DNA of 64,000 nucleotides from Parapristionchus giblindavisi (GCA_943737045.1 CALSFV010000289.1:1-64000), one strand, 5' to 3'. Shown: positions 36,015 through 46,881, counted from the stretch's first letter. Numbers and translations: made by a program. Notes: generated by a model not told the origin, from the sequence alone.

Positions 36015-37860
36015 AACAGGAACACTCCGTGGGTTAAGAAAAAACAGAGGAAGGATCAGTCGAACTTTTTGCTTGCTTATTGATTGATGAAAAAATAAAT
36101 AAATTTATGCATTACAAGGATAACTGAGAAATAGTGAACAATTGATATCGAATGAATGATGAATTTCGTAAAATATGAATAATAATTAATGATTATGCCT
36201 AAGAGATGTCCAAGATATCTGGGGCAAAAAAATGTTTAACAATGATGATGAAATTGTACACATATTCTTAACTGGACAATTAGAAAGCGAGCAGTGCTTA
36301 AAAAAATAACATGTGGTTCAGTCGTAGAATGTGCCCCGGCCCGGTTTTGATTCCCGGCCGATGCACCACTTTTGGGATGGATGCGAATAAGCGAGAATGA
36401 ACTCTCCCTCGGACAATAGCTTAGTGTGAACAATAGTGTGATATATCCTAATGTAATGTGTGGAATGCGATTATAAAATAAGAAGAGGGGAATATCTCAT
36501 ATCTATTGGATCTGTCCCGGACAGATCTATGAAAACCTCTGGTCAGGACGGCTAACTTGCAGGAATTTACTATCTCCAACTACAAAACCAAAATTTCAAA
36601 ATATTACTGAAGTATAGTGCATCTCGGAAGGCGAATTTCCTGTAATGACTATATTATAACGTCATTTCTGAACGTCAAAGGATCAATGTAAAGTAAGCAT
36701 AAGTCCTTAGTTGTACCGCATATTGAGAATAAAGATTTGTTTATACCAGCCGCCTTATTGTTTGGTAAAGATTATAATATACATGCTCTCGATATAAATA
36801 AAAATAATATAGGGATATTTAACTTACAATTATCGATTTGTCTATTCAATTAGTATTTATTATTGTTCCTTGATCCTCGTAGTATAAGCACGATTTAGAG
36901 AGTGATGTGTTTATGACATCTGCAAATAAAAAAAGAAAATATATATATTATATTTGATCTACGCCCGAGAGCGCAACGAGAACAATTAGAAAATACAAGT
37001 GAAACATAATGATACATGATGATAATGACTCTCACAAATACTATGGTGAATAAAAGGGGGTGGGGGTGGGGGTGTATAAGGTAAGAAATATATAGAAATC
37101 AATCAATCAGGCAAACTGGGATCATCTTGTCAAAACTGGAAAATATATTCAAGAGGACGCAGTTAAGAAGATATGGTGAATAAATGTAAGAAGTGGGCTA
37201 GTAAAAAGAGATGGGTGATCTATCTGAATCTTGTTGAACGAGAACGAACGGAATGAATGTGCCTAATCCCCGCTTTCATCATATCTCTTTACACTCTTTT
37301 CTATCTCGTTTTTCGTGGTGAAATGGTAGTGAGTGAAATGTGTGAAACTGACCAGTGATACAGAGAAGAAATGGAATCAATGAATGATTGTGTAACACAA
37401 TGTGGTCGAGAAAGTAGAAAAGGAAAATGTAATATATTTAGTTGTCTAAACCGTTATGTATGACAAAAAAATCAGAGAAATTGAAAATTAGAGAAATATA
37501 TGAAAATGAAAATAAGAGAAATTTATTGAATTATTTTGGATCACCTCACTTCTCTTCCTCGGCAAGTTTCCCTGCCAAGCCGGAGTGGTCACCGTGGCAG
37601 TGTAGACCAAGAAGATGGCTACCTCTCTACTGGATACCGTCCACTGCCTCTAGCAGTAAAAGTAAGCTGATTTGCGTGGTTTAATCGGGTCACAGGAACA
37701 TCAAGAATCGCCCATCCCGCAAAACAATCATACTTCAATTCAACGCACGGACCACCAGCCGGGATGCCATTCACGTCAGAGCTCTCAATTATTCTCCACA
37801 ACCCCGAACCCCTTCGGGGGAGATTCCCCATTGACCTCTTGATAAAACGTGTTTAAAAAA
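36015..37860. other. Spacer before the right array
   Basis: It holds a tRNA-Gly relic (36308-36367) and a dispersed repeat (about 36945-37010, the reverse of 497-585). The block 37530-37840 is unusually GC-rich and has a 70-codon minus-strand frame at 37619-37831 and a possible 34-bp plus-strand intron at 37663-37696. I could not assign this block to a protein or RNA family. Confidence 0.45.
36308..36367 (+). pseudogene. tRNA-Gly relic lacking the anticodon arm
   Basis: It contains GTGGTTCAGTCGTAGAATG (tRNA-Gly D arm and A box) joined almost directly to GGCCCGGTTTTGATTCCCGG and CCGATGCACC (T arm and acceptor 3' strand). About 15 bases with the anticodon stem-loop are missing, and the acceptor 5' strand is degraded. 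Confidence 0.7.
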
Positions 37861-37954
37861 ATTCAACTCACTTATAATTAGATGTCGACCTAAGTGTCAA
37901 TCAAGTTTCAATCGAAGTTGAACATCAATGTCTACCTTGAAACTCCTTCCACCA

Positions 37955-38026
37955 TCCGATGTGGTCTAGTGGTTAGGATTTGTGGCTCTCACCCACAAGG
38001 CCGGGGTTCGATTCCCCGCATCGGAA
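37955..38026 (+). tRNA. tRNA-Glu(CTC): tRNA-Glu(CTC), unit R1
   Basis: Same sequence as L1. Confidence 0.96.
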
Positions 38027-38153
38027 TTTCCTCTTTTGTTTTTATTCATCTAATGTATTATTAATTTTATTGAATCACAGTTTCATGCTAATACTAATTA
38101 TTCATCTAAATAAGGATTAAATTAAATATTAATTTCTTTAACGTCTAAAATGT

Positions 38154-38213
38154 CGGTGACCCTGCAGTCGATCAAACCTGTCTGGGATGCGCCGCATTCT
38201 CGATTGACCCGGT
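38154..38213 (+). promoter_or_regulatory. Candidate U4 upstream element, unit R1 (repeated in all units)
   Basis: The block about 80 to 21 bases before U4 (GTGACCCTGCAG, GATGCGCCGCATTCTCG, GACCCGG) is far better conserved between the two arrays than the flanking AT-rich spacer. Its position suits a proximal sequence element for snRNA transcription. No consensus was matched, so this rests on position and conservation. Confidence 0.45.
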
Positions 38214-38233
38214 CTCTACTCCAATCTATCATT

Positions 38234-38372
38234 AGCTTTGCGCAGTGGCGATAACGTGACCAATGAGGCCTAGCCGAGGTGCGTTTATTGCTGGTTGAAA
38301 ACTTTTCCCAATTGCCCGCTACAGCCCCTGAAACACGGGTGCTGTATGCAATTTTTGAACGCCCGAAGGGGC
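38234..38372 (+). ncRNA. U4: U4 snRNA, unit R1
   Basis: All landmarks intact. Confidence 0.95.
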
Positions 38373-38450
38373 AAAAATCGAGTGAAAGATTCTAGCAGGA
38401 TAATTTGTTTGCTTTTCTCGAAACGATAACTGAACAATTCTGAATCAGCC

Positions 38451-38522
38451 GCCTCATTGGCTCAGTGGCAGAGCGTCTGTCTAGTAAACAGAAGGTCGCT
38501 GGTTCGATTCCAGCATGAGGCA
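38451..38522 (+). tRNA. tRNA-Thr(AGT): tRNA-Thr(AGT), unit R1
   Basis: Same sequence as L1. Confidence 0.96.
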
Positions 38523-38746
38523 CTAAACGTTTTGCGCATCTTAAGAAATTACTCTTACGAATACTATTCTAGACAGTGTACGAATGTGTGAAAATAAGAG
38601 AAATTTATTGAATTATTTTGGATAATTCAACTCACTTATAATTAGATGGATAATTCAACTCACTTATAATTAGATGTCGACCTAAGTGTCGATCAAGTTT
38701 AAATCGAAGTTGAACATCAATGTCTACCTTGAAACTCCTTCCACCA

Positions 38747-38818
38747 TCCGATGTGGTCTAGTGGTTAGGATTTGTGGCTCTCACCCACAAGGCCGGGGTT
38801 CGATTCCCCGCATCGGAA
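38747..38818 (+). tRNA. tRNA-Glu(CTC): tRNA-Glu(CTC), unit R2
   Basis: Reference sequence. Confidence 0.96.
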
Positions 38819-39025
38819 TTTCCTCTTTTGTTTTTATTCATCTAATGTATTATTAATTTTATTGAATCACAGTTTCATGCTAATACTAATTATTCATCTA
38901 AATAAGGATTAAATTAAATATTAATTTCTTTAACGTCTAAAATGTCGGTGACCCTGCAGTTGATCAAACCTGTCTGGGATGCGCCGAATTCTCGATTGAC
39001 CCGGTCTCTGCTCCAATCTATCATT

Positions 39026-39164
39026 AGCTTTGCGCAGTGGCGATAACGTGACCAATGAGGCCTAGCCGAGGTGCGTTTATTGCTGGTTGAAAACTTTTCC
39101 CAATTGCCCGCTACAGCCCCTGAAACACGGGTGCTGTATGCAATTTTTGAACGCCCGAAGGGGC
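39026..39164 (+). ncRNA. U4: U4 snRNA, unit R2
   Basis: Intact; upstream block has GAATTC for GCATTC. Confidence 0.94.
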
Positions 39165-39242
39165 AAAAATCGAGTGAAAGATTCTAGCAGGATAATTTGT
39201 TTGCTTTTCTCGAAACGATAACTGAACAATTCTGAATCAGCC

Positions 39243-39314
39243 GCCTCATTGGCTCAGTGGCAGAGCGTCTGTCTAGTAAACAGAAGGTCGCTGGTTCGAT
39301 TCCAGCATGAGGCA
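39243..39314 (+). tRNA. tRNA-Thr(AGT): tRNA-Thr(AGT), unit R2
   Basis: Reference sequence. Confidence 0.96.
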
Positions 39315-39538
39315 CTAAACGTTTTGCGCATCTTAAGAAATTACTCTTACGAATACTATTCTAGACAGTGTACGAATGTGTGAAAATAAGAGAAATTTAT
39401 TGAATTATTTTGGATAATTCAACTCACTTATAATTAGATGGATAATTCAACTCACTTATAATTAGATGTCGACCTAAGTGTCGATCAAGTTTAAATCGAA
39501 GTTGAACATCAATGTCTACCTTGAAACTCCTTCCACCA

Positions 39539-39610
39539 TCCGATGTGGTCTAGTGGTTAGGATTTGTGGCTCTCACCCACAAGGCCGGGGTTCGATTCCC
39601 CGCATCGGAA
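39539..39610 (+). tRNA. tRNA-Glu(CTC): tRNA-Glu(CTC), unit R3
   Basis: Reference sequence. Confidence 0.96.
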
Positions 39611-39817
39611 TTTCCTCTTTTGTTTTTATTCATCTAATGTATTATTAATTTTATTGAATCACAGTTTCATGCTAATACTAATTATTCATCTAAATAAGGA
39701 TTAAATTAAATATTAATTTCTTTAACGTCTAAAATGTCGGTGACCCTGCAGTTGATCAAACCTGTCTGGGATGCGCCGAATTCTCGATTGACCCGGTCTC
39801 TGCTCCAATCTATCATT

Positions 39818-39956
39818 AGCTTTGCGCAGTGGCGATAACGTGACCAATGAGGCCTAGCCGAGGTGCGTTTATTGCTGGTTGAAAACTTTTCCCAATTGCC
39901 CGCTACAGCCCCTGAAACACGGGTGCTGTATGCAATTTTTGAACGCCCGAAGGGGC
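39818..39956 (+). ncRNA. U4: U4 snRNA, unit R3
   Basis: Intact; shares the R2 upstream variant. Confidence 0.94.
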
Positions 39957-40034
39957 AAAAATCGAGTGAAAGATTCTAGCAGGATATTTTGTTTGCTTTT
40001 CTCGAAACGATAACTGAACAATTCTGAATCAGCC

Positions 40035-40106
40035 GCCTCATTGGCTCAGTGGCAGAGCGTCTGTCTAGTAAACAGAAGGTCGCTGGTTCGATTCCAGCAT
40101 GAGGCA
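40035..40106 (+). tRNA. tRNA-Thr(AGT): tRNA-Thr(AGT), unit R3
   Basis: Reference sequence. Confidence 0.96.
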
Positions 40107-40302
40107 CTAAACGTTTTGCGCATCTTAAGAAATTACTCTTACGAATACTATTCTAGACAGTGTACGAATGTGTGAAAATAAGAGAAATTTATTGAATTAT
40201 TTTGGATAATTCAACTCACTTATAATTAGATGTCGACCTAAGTGTCAATCAAGTTTCAATCGAAGTTGAACATCAATGTCTACCTTGAAACTCCTTCCAC
40301 CA

Positions 40303-40374
40303 TCCGATGTGGTCTAGTGGTTAGGATTTGTGGCTCTCACCCACAAGGCCGGGGTTCGATTCCCCGCATCGGAA
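40303..40374 (+). tRNA. tRNA-Glu(CTC): tRNA-Glu(CTC), unit R4
   Basis: Reference sequence. Confidence 0.96.
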
Positions 40375-40581
40375 TTTCCTCTTTTGTTTTTATTCATCAA
40401 ATGTATTATTAATTTTATTGAATCACAGTTTCATGGTAATACTAATAATTCATCTAAATAAGGATTAAATTAAATATTAATTCCTTTAACGCCTAAAATG
40501 TCGGTGACCCTGCAGTCGATCAAACCTGTCTGGGATGCGCCGCATTCTCGATTGACCCGGTCTCTACTCCAATCTATCATT

Positions 40582-40720
40582 AGCTTTGCGCAGTGGCGAT
40601 AACGTGACCAATGAGGCCTAGCCGAGGTGCGTTTATTGCTGGTTGAAAACTTTTCCCAATTGCCCGCTACAGCCCCTGAAACACGGGTGCTGTATGCAAT
40701 TTTTGAACGCCCGAAGGGGC
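40582..40720 (+). ncRNA. U4: U4 snRNA, unit R4
   Basis: Intact; 3' flank reads GGGGCAATAATC. Confidence 0.94.
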
Positions 40721-40970
40721 AATAATCGAGTGAAAGATTCTAGCAGGATAATTTGTTTGCTTTTCTCGAAACGATAACTGAGCAATTCTGAATCAGCCGC
40801 CTCATTGGCTCAGTGGCAGAGCGTCTGTCTAGTCAATTTTTGAACGCCCGAAGGGGCAAAAATCGAGTGAAAGATTCTAGCAGGATAATTTGTTTGCTTT
40901 TCTCGAAACGATAACTGAGCAATTCTGAATCAGCCGCCTCATTGGCTCAGTGGCAGAGCGTCTGTCTAGT
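40697..40970 (+). repeat. 137-bp sub-repeat x2, unit R4
   Basis: Each copy runs from the U4 Sm site (CAATTTTTGAACG) through the 3' hairpin and spacer to the 35th base of tRNA-Thr, just after anticodon AGT. The first copy leaves a tRNA 5' half at 40799-40833 that is followed at once by a second Sm site. Only the last copy continues into a complete tRNA. Confidence 0.95.
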
Positions 40971-41007
40971 AAACAGAAGGTCGCTGGTTCGATTCCAGCA
41001 TGAGGCA
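40936..41007 (+). tRNA. tRNA-Thr(AGT): tRNA-Thr(AGT), unit R4
   Basis: Reference sequence. Confidence 0.96.
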
Positions 41008-41203
41008 CTAAACGTTTTGCGCAACTTAAGAAATTACTCTTACGAATACTATTCTAGACAGTGTACGAATGTGTGAAAATAAGAGAAATTTATTGAATTA
41101 TTTTGGATAATTCAACTCACTTATAATTAGATGTCGACCTAAGTGTCAATCAAGTTTCAATCGAAGTTGAACATCAATGTCTACCTTGAAACTCCTTCCA
41201 CCA

Positions 41204-41275
41204 TCCGATATGGTCTAGTGGTTAGGATTTGTGGCTCTCACCCACAAGGCCGGGGTTCGATTCCCCGCATCGGAA
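41204..41275 (+). tRNA. tRNA-Glu(CTC): tRNA-Glu(CTC), unit R5
   Basis: G7 is A, so the last acceptor pair becomes A-C. Confidence 0.88.
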
Positions 41276-41482
41276 TTTCCTCTTTTGTTTTTATTCATCA
41301 AATGTATTATTAATTTTATTGAATCACAGTTTCATGCTAATACTAATAATTCATCTAAATAAGGATTAAATTAAATATTAATTCCTTTAACGTCTAAAAT
41401 GTCGGTGACCCTGCAGTCGATCAAACCTGTCTGGGATGCGCCGCATTCTCGATTGACCCGGTCTCTACTCCAATCTATCATT

Positions 41483-41621
41483 AGCTTTGCGCAGTGGCGA
41501 TAACGTGACCAATGAGGCCTAGCCGAGGTGCGTTTATTGCTGGTTGAAAACTTTTCCCAATTGCCCGCTACAGCCCCTGAAACACGGGTGCTGCATGCAA
41601 TTTTTGAACGCCCGAAGGGGC
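41483..41621 (+). ncRNA. U4: U4 snRNA, unit R5
   Basis: One change before the Sm site (CTGCATGC). Confidence 0.93.
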
Positions 41622-41871
41622 AATAATCGAGTGAAAGATTCTAGCAGGATAATTTGTTTGCTTTTCTCGAAACGATAACTGAGCAATTCTGAATCAGCCG
41701 CCTCATTGGCTCAGTGGCAGAGCGTCTGTCTAGTCAATTTTTGAACGCCCGAAGGGGCAAAAATCGAGTGAAAGATTCTAGCAGGATAATTTGTTTGCTT
41801 TTCTCGAAACGATAACTGAGCAATTCTGAATCAGCCGCCTCATTGGCTCAGTGGCAGAGCGTCTGTCTAGT
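41598..41871 (+). repeat. 137-bp sub-repeat x2, unit R5
   Basis: tRNA-Thr 5' half at 41700-41734. Confidence 0.95.
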
Positions 41872-41908
41872 AAACAGAAGGTCGCTGGTTCGATTCCAGC
41901 ATGAGGCA
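41837..41908 (+). tRNA. tRNA-Thr(AGT): tRNA-Thr(AGT), unit R5
   Basis: Reference sequence. Confidence 0.96.
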
Positions 41909-42104
41909 CTAAACGTTTTGCGCAACTTAAGAAATTACTCTTACGAATACTATTCTAGACAGTGTACGAATGTGTGAAAATAAGAGAAATTTATTGAATT
42001 ATTTTGGATAATTCAACTCACTTATAATTAGATGTCGACCTAAGTGTCAATCAAGTTTCAATCGAAGTTGAACATCAATGTCTACCTTGAAACTCCTTCC
42101 ACCA

Positions 42105-42176
42105 TCCGATGTGGTCTAGTGGTTAGGATTTGTGGCTCTCACCCACAAGGCCGGGGTTCGATTCCCCGCATCGGAA
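42105..42176 (+). tRNA. tRNA-Glu(CTC): tRNA-Glu(CTC), unit R6
   Basis: Reference sequence. Confidence 0.96.
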
Positions 42177-42383
42177 TTTCCTCTTTTGTTTTTATTCATC
42201 AAATGTATTATTAATTTTATTGAATCACAGTTTCATGCTAATACTAATAATTCATCTAAATAAGGATTAAATTAAATATTAATTCCTTTAACGTCTAAAA
42301 TGTCGGTAACCCTGCAGTCGATCAAACCTGTCTGGGATGCGCCGCATTCTCGATTGACCCGGTCTCTACTCCAATCTATCATT

Positions 42384-42522
42384 AGCTTTGCGCTGTGGCG
42401 ATAACGTGACCAATGAGGCCTAGCCGAGGTGCGTTTATTGCTGGTTGAAAACTTTTCCCAATTGCCCGCTACAGCCCCTGAAACACGGGTGCTGTATGCA
42501 ATTTTTGAACGCCCGAAGGGGC
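42384..42522 (+). ncRNA. U4: U4 snRNA, unit R6
   Basis: GCGCTGTGGC replaces GCGCAGTGGC in the stem II strand; shared with R7 and R8. Confidence 0.92.
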
Positions 42523-42909
42523 AATAATCGAGTGAAAGATTCTAGCAGGATAATTTGTTTGCTTTTCTCGAAACGATAACTGAGCAATTCTGAATCAGCC
42601 GCCTCATTGGCTCAGTGGCAGAGCGTCTGTCTAGTCAATTTTTGAACGCCCGAAGGGGTAAAAATCGAGTGAAAGATTCTAGCAGGATAATTTGTTTGCT
42701 TTTCTCGAAACGATAACTGAGCAATTCTGAATCAGCCGCCTCATTGGCTCAGTGGCAGAGCGTCTGTCTAGTCAATTTTTGAACGCCCGAAGGGGCAAAA
42801 ATCGAGTGAAAGATTCTAGCAGGATAATTTGTTTGCTTTTCTCGAAACGATAACTGAGCAATTCTGAATCAGCCGCCTCATTGGCTCAGTGGCAGAGCGT
42901 CTGTCTAGT
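42499..42909 (+). repeat. 137-bp sub-repeat x3, unit R6
   Basis: tRNA-Thr 5' halves at 42601-42635 and 42738-42772. Confidence 0.95.
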
Positions 42910-42946
42910 AAACAGAAGGTCGCTGGTTCGATTCCAGCATGAGGCA
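42875..42946 (+). tRNA. tRNA-Thr(AGT): tRNA-Thr(AGT), unit R6
   Basis: Reference sequence. Confidence 0.96.
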
Positions 42947-43142
42947 CTAAACGTTTTGCGCAACTTAAGAAATTACTCTTACGAATACTATTCTAGACAG
43001 TGTACGAATGTGTGAAAATAAGAGAAATTTATTGAATTATTTTGGATAATTCAACTCACTTATAATTAGATGTCGACCTAAGTGTCAATCAAGTTTCAAT
43101 CGAAGTTGAACATCAATGTCTACCTTGAAACTCCTTCCACCA

Positions 43143-43214
43143 TCCGATGTGGTCTAGTGGTTAGGATTTGTGGCTCTCACCCACAAGGCCGGGGTTCGAT
43201 TCCCCGCATCGGAA
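43143..43214 (+). tRNA. tRNA-Glu(CTC): tRNA-Glu(CTC), unit R7
   Basis: Reference sequence. Confidence 0.96.
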
Positions 43215-43421
43215 TTTCCTCTTTTGTTTTTATTCATCAAATGTATTATTAATTTTATTGAATCACAGTTTCATGCTAATACTAATAATTCATCTAAATA
43301 AGGATTAAATTAAATATTAATTCCTTTAACGTCTAAAATGTCGGTAACCCTGCAGTCGATCAAACCTGTCTGGGATGCGCCGCATTCTCGATTGACCCGG
43401 TCTCTACTCCAATCTATCATT

Positions 43422-43560
43422 AGCTTTGCGCTGTGGCGATAACGTGACCAATGAGGCCTAGCCGAGGTGCGTTTATTGCTGGTTGAAAACTTTTCCCAAT
43501 TGCCCGCTACAGCCCCTGAAACACGGGTGCTGTATGCAATTTTTGAACGCCCGAAGGGGC
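43422..43560 (+). ncRNA. U4: U4 snRNA, unit R7
   Basis: Stem II variant as in R6. Confidence 0.92.
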
Positions 43561-43947
43561 AATAATCGAGTGAAAGATTCTAGCAGGATAATTTGTTTGC
43601 TTTTCTCGAAACGATAACTGAGCAATTCTGAATCAGCCGCCTCATTGGCTCAGTGGCAGAGCGTCTGTCTAGTCAATTTTTGAACGCCCGAAGGGGCAAT
43701 AATCGAGTGAAAGATTCTAGCAGGATAATTTGTTTGCTTTTCTCGAAACGATAACTGAGCAATTCTGAATCAGCCGCCTCATTGGCTCAGTGGCAGAGCG
43801 TCTGTCTAGTCAATTTTTGAACGCCCGAAGGGGCAAAAATCGAGTGAAAGATTCTAGCAGGATAATTTGTTTGCTTTTCTCGAAATGATAACTGAGCAAT
43901 TCTGAATCAGCCGCCTCATTGGCTCAGTGACAGAGCGTCTGTCTAGT
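43537..43947 (+). repeat. 137-bp sub-repeat x3, unit R7
   Basis: tRNA-Thr 5' halves at 43639-43673 and 43776-43810. Confidence 0.95.
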
Positions 43948-43984
43948 AAACAGAAGGTCGCTGGTTCGATTCCAGCATGATGCA
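43913..43984 (+). tRNA. tRNA-Thr(AGT): tRNA-Thr(AGT), unit R7, variant
   Basis: D-loop/A-box change (CAGTGACAG) plus G70 to T (C3-U70 mismatch). Confidence 0.75.
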
Positions 43985-44180
43985 CTAAACGTTTTGCGCA
44001 ACTTAAGAAATTACTCTTACGAATACTATTCTAGACAGTGTACGAATGTGTGAAAATAAGAGAAATTTATTGAATTATTTTGGATAATTCAACTCACTTA
44101 TAATTAGATGTCGACCTAAGTGTCAATCAAGTTTCAATCGAAGTTGAACATCAATGTCTACCTTGAAACTCCTTCCACCA

Positions 44181-44252
44181 TCCGATGTGGTCTAGTGGTT
44201 AGGATTTGTGGCTCTCACCCACAAGGCCGGGGTTCGATTCCCCGCATCGGAA
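44181..44252 (+). tRNA. tRNA-Glu(CTC): tRNA-Glu(CTC), unit R8
   Basis: Reference sequence. Confidence 0.96.
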
Positions 44253-44459
44253 TTTCCTCTTTTGTTTTTATTCATCAAATGTATTATTAATTTTATTGAA
44301 TCACAGTTTCATGCTAATACTAATAATTCATCTAAATAAGGATTAAATTAAATATTAATTCCTTTAACGTCTAAAATGTCGGTAACCCTGCAGTCGATCA
44401 AACCTGTCTGGGATGCGCCGCATTCTCGATTGACCCGGTCTCTACTCCAATCTATCATT

Positions 44460-44598
44460 AGCTTTGCGCTGTGGCGATAACGTGACCAATGAGGCCTAGC
44501 CGAGGTGCGTTTATTGCTGGTTGAAAACTTTTCCCAATTGCCCGCTACAGCCCCTGAAACACGGGTGCTGTATGCAATTTTTGAACGCCCGAAGGGGC
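44460..44598 (+). ncRNA. U4: U4 snRNA, unit R8
   Basis: Stem II variant as in R6. Confidence 0.92.
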
Positions 44599-44985
44599 AA
44601 TAATCGAGTGAAAGATTCTAGCAGGATAATTTGTTTGCTTTTCTCGAAACGATAACTGAGCAATTCTGAATCAGCCGCCTCATTGGCTCAGTGGCAGAGC
44701 GTCTGTCTAGTCAATTTTTGAACGCCCGAAGGGGCAATAATCGAGTGAAAGATTCTAGCAGGATAATTTGTTTGCTTTTCTCGAAACGATAACTGAGCAA
44801 TTCTGAATCAGCCGCCTCATTGGCTCAGTGGCAGAGCGTCTGTCTAGTCAATTTTTGAACGCCCGAAGGGGCAAAAATCGAGTGAAAGATTCTAGCAGGA
44901 TAATTTGTTTGCTTTTCTCGAAATGATAACTGAGCAATTCTGAATCAGCCGCCTCATTGGCGCAGTGGCAGAGCGTCTGTCTAGT
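44575..44985 (+). repeat. 137-bp sub-repeat x3, unit R8
   Basis: tRNA-Thr 5' halves at 44677-44711 and 44814-44848. Confidence 0.95.
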
Positions 44986-45022
44986 AAACAGAAGGTCGCT
45001 GGTTCGATTCCAGCATGATGCA
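44951..45022 (+). tRNA. tRNA-Thr(AGT): tRNA-Thr(AGT), unit R8, variant
   Basis: D-stem change (GGCGCAGTGG) plus C3-U70 mismatch. Confidence 0.75.
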
Positions 45023-45218
45023 CTAAACGTTTTGCGCAACTTAAGAAATTACTCTTACGAATACTATTCTAGACAGTGTACGAATGTGTGAAAATAAGAG
45101 AAATTTATTGAATTATTTTGGATAATTCAACTCACTTATAATTAGATGTCGACCTAAGTGTCAATCAAGTTTCAATCGAAGTTGAACATCAATGTCTACC
45201 TTGAAACTCCTTCCACCA

Positions 45219-45290
45219 TCCGATGTGGTCTAGTGGTTAGGATTTGTGGCTCTCACCCACAAGGCCGGGGTTCGATTCCCCGCATCGGAA
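45219..45290 (+). tRNA. tRNA-Glu(CTC): tRNA-Glu(CTC), unit R9
   Basis: Reference sequence. Confidence 0.96.
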
Positions 45291-45497
45291 TTTCCTCTTT
45301 TGTTTTTATTCATCAAATGTATTATTAATTTTATTGAATCACAGTTTCATGCTAATACTAATAATTCATCTAAATAAGGATTAAATTAAATATTAATTCC
45401 TTTAACGTCTAAAATGTCGGTGACCCTGCAGTCGATCAAACCTGTCTGGGATGCGCCGCATTCTCGATTGGCCCGGTCTCTACTCCAATCTATCATT

Positions 45498-45635
45498 AGC
45501 TTTGCGCAGTGGCGATAACGTGACCAATGAGGCCTATCCGAGGTGCGTTTATTGCTGGTTGAAAACTTTTCCCAATTGCCCGCTACAGCCCCTGAAACAC
45601 GGGTGCTGTATGCAATTTTGAACGCCCGAAGGGGC
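45498..45635 (+). ncRNA. U4: U4 snRNA, unit R9, variant
   Basis: One T is lost in the Sm site (AATTTTG), and the 5' stem-loop has CCTATCCGAGG for CCTAGCCGAGG. Sm assembly may be weakened. Confidence 0.85.
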
Positions 45636-45712
45636 AAAACCGAGTGAAAGATTCTAGCAGGATAATTTGTTTGCTTTTCTCGAAATGATAACTGAGCAAT
45701 TCTGAATCAGCC

Positions 45713-45784
45713 GCCTCATTGGCTCAGTGGCAGAGCGTCTGTCTAGTAAACAGAAGGTCGCTGGTTCGATTCCAGCATAAGGCA
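45713..45784 (+). tRNA. tRNA-Thr(AGT): tRNA-Thr(AGT), unit R9, variant
   Basis: G68 is A (C5-A68 mismatch). Confidence 0.82.
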
Positions 45785-45980
45785 CTAAACGTTTTGCGCA
45801 ACTTAAGAAATTACTCTTACGAATACTATTCTAGACAGTGTACGAATGTGTGAAAATAAGAGAAATTTATTGAATTATTTTGGATAATTCAACTCACTTA
45901 TAATTAGATGTCGACCTAAGTGTCAATCAAGTTTCAATCGAAGTTGAACATCAATGTCTACCTTGAAACTCCTTCCACCA

Positions 45981-46052
45981 TCCGATGTGGTCTAGTGGTT
46001 AGGATTTGTGGCTCTCACCCACAAGGCCGGGGTTCGATTCCCCGCATCGGAA
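45981..46052 (+). tRNA. tRNA-Glu(CTC): tRNA-Glu(CTC), unit R10
   Basis: Reference sequence. Confidence 0.96.
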
Positions 46053-46259
46053 TTTCCTCTTTTGTTTTTATTCATCAAATGTATTATTAATTTTATTGAA
46101 TCACAGTTTCATGCTAATACTAATAATTCATCTAAATAAGGATTAAATTAAATATTAATTCCTTTAACGTCTAAAATGTCGGTGACCCTGCAGTCGATCA
46201 AACCTGTCTGGGATGCGCCGCATTCTCGATTGACCCGGTCTCTACTCCAATCTATCATT

Positions 46260-46398
46260 AGCTTTGCGCAGTGGCGATAACGTGACCAATGAGGCCTAGC
46301 CGAGGTGCGTTTATTGCTGGTTGAAAACTTTTCCCAATTGCCCGCTACAGCCCCTGAAACACGGGTGCTGTATGCAATTTTTGAACGCCCGAAGGGGT
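46260..46398 (+). ncRNA. U4: U4 snRNA, unit R10
   Basis: Last base of the 3' hairpin is T (GGGGTAAAAA). Confidence 0.92.
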
Positions 46399-46648
46399 AA
46401 AAATCGAGTGAAAGATTCTAGCAGGATAATTTGTTTGCTTTTCTCGAAACGATAACTGAGCAATTCTGAATCAGCCGCCTCATTGGCTCAGTGGCAGAGC
46501 GTCTGTCTAGTCAATTTTTGAACGCCCGAAGGGGCAAAAATCGAGTGAAAGATTCTAGCAGGATAATTTGTTTGCTTTTCTCGAAACGATAACTGAGCAA
46601 TTCTGAATCAGCCGCCTCATTGGCTCAGTGGCAGAGCGTCTGTCTAGT
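46375..46648 (+). repeat. 137-bp sub-repeat x2, unit R10
   Basis: tRNA-Thr 5' half at 46477-46511. Confidence 0.95.
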
Positions 46649-46685
46649 AAACAGAAGGTCGCTGGTTCGATTCCAGCATGAGGCA
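46614..46685 (+). tRNA. tRNA-Thr(AGT): tRNA-Thr(AGT), unit R10
   Basis: Reference sequence. Confidence 0.96.
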
Positions 46686-46881
46686 CTAAACGTTTTGCGC
46701 AACTTAAGAAATTACTCTTACGAATACTATTCTAGACAGTGTACGAATGTGTGAAAATAAGAGAAATTTATTGAATTATTTTGGATAATTCAACTCACTT
46801 ATAATTAGATGTCGACCTAAGTGTCAATCAAGTTTCAATCGAAGTTGAACATCAATGTCTACCTTGAAACTCCTTCCACCA

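Noticed and set aside
40799..40833. The tRNA-Thr 5' halves as split tRNA genes
   Set aside because: Split or permuted tRNAs need a separate 3' half with joining stems; here no stand-alone 3' half exists and a complete tRNA follows in nearly every unit.
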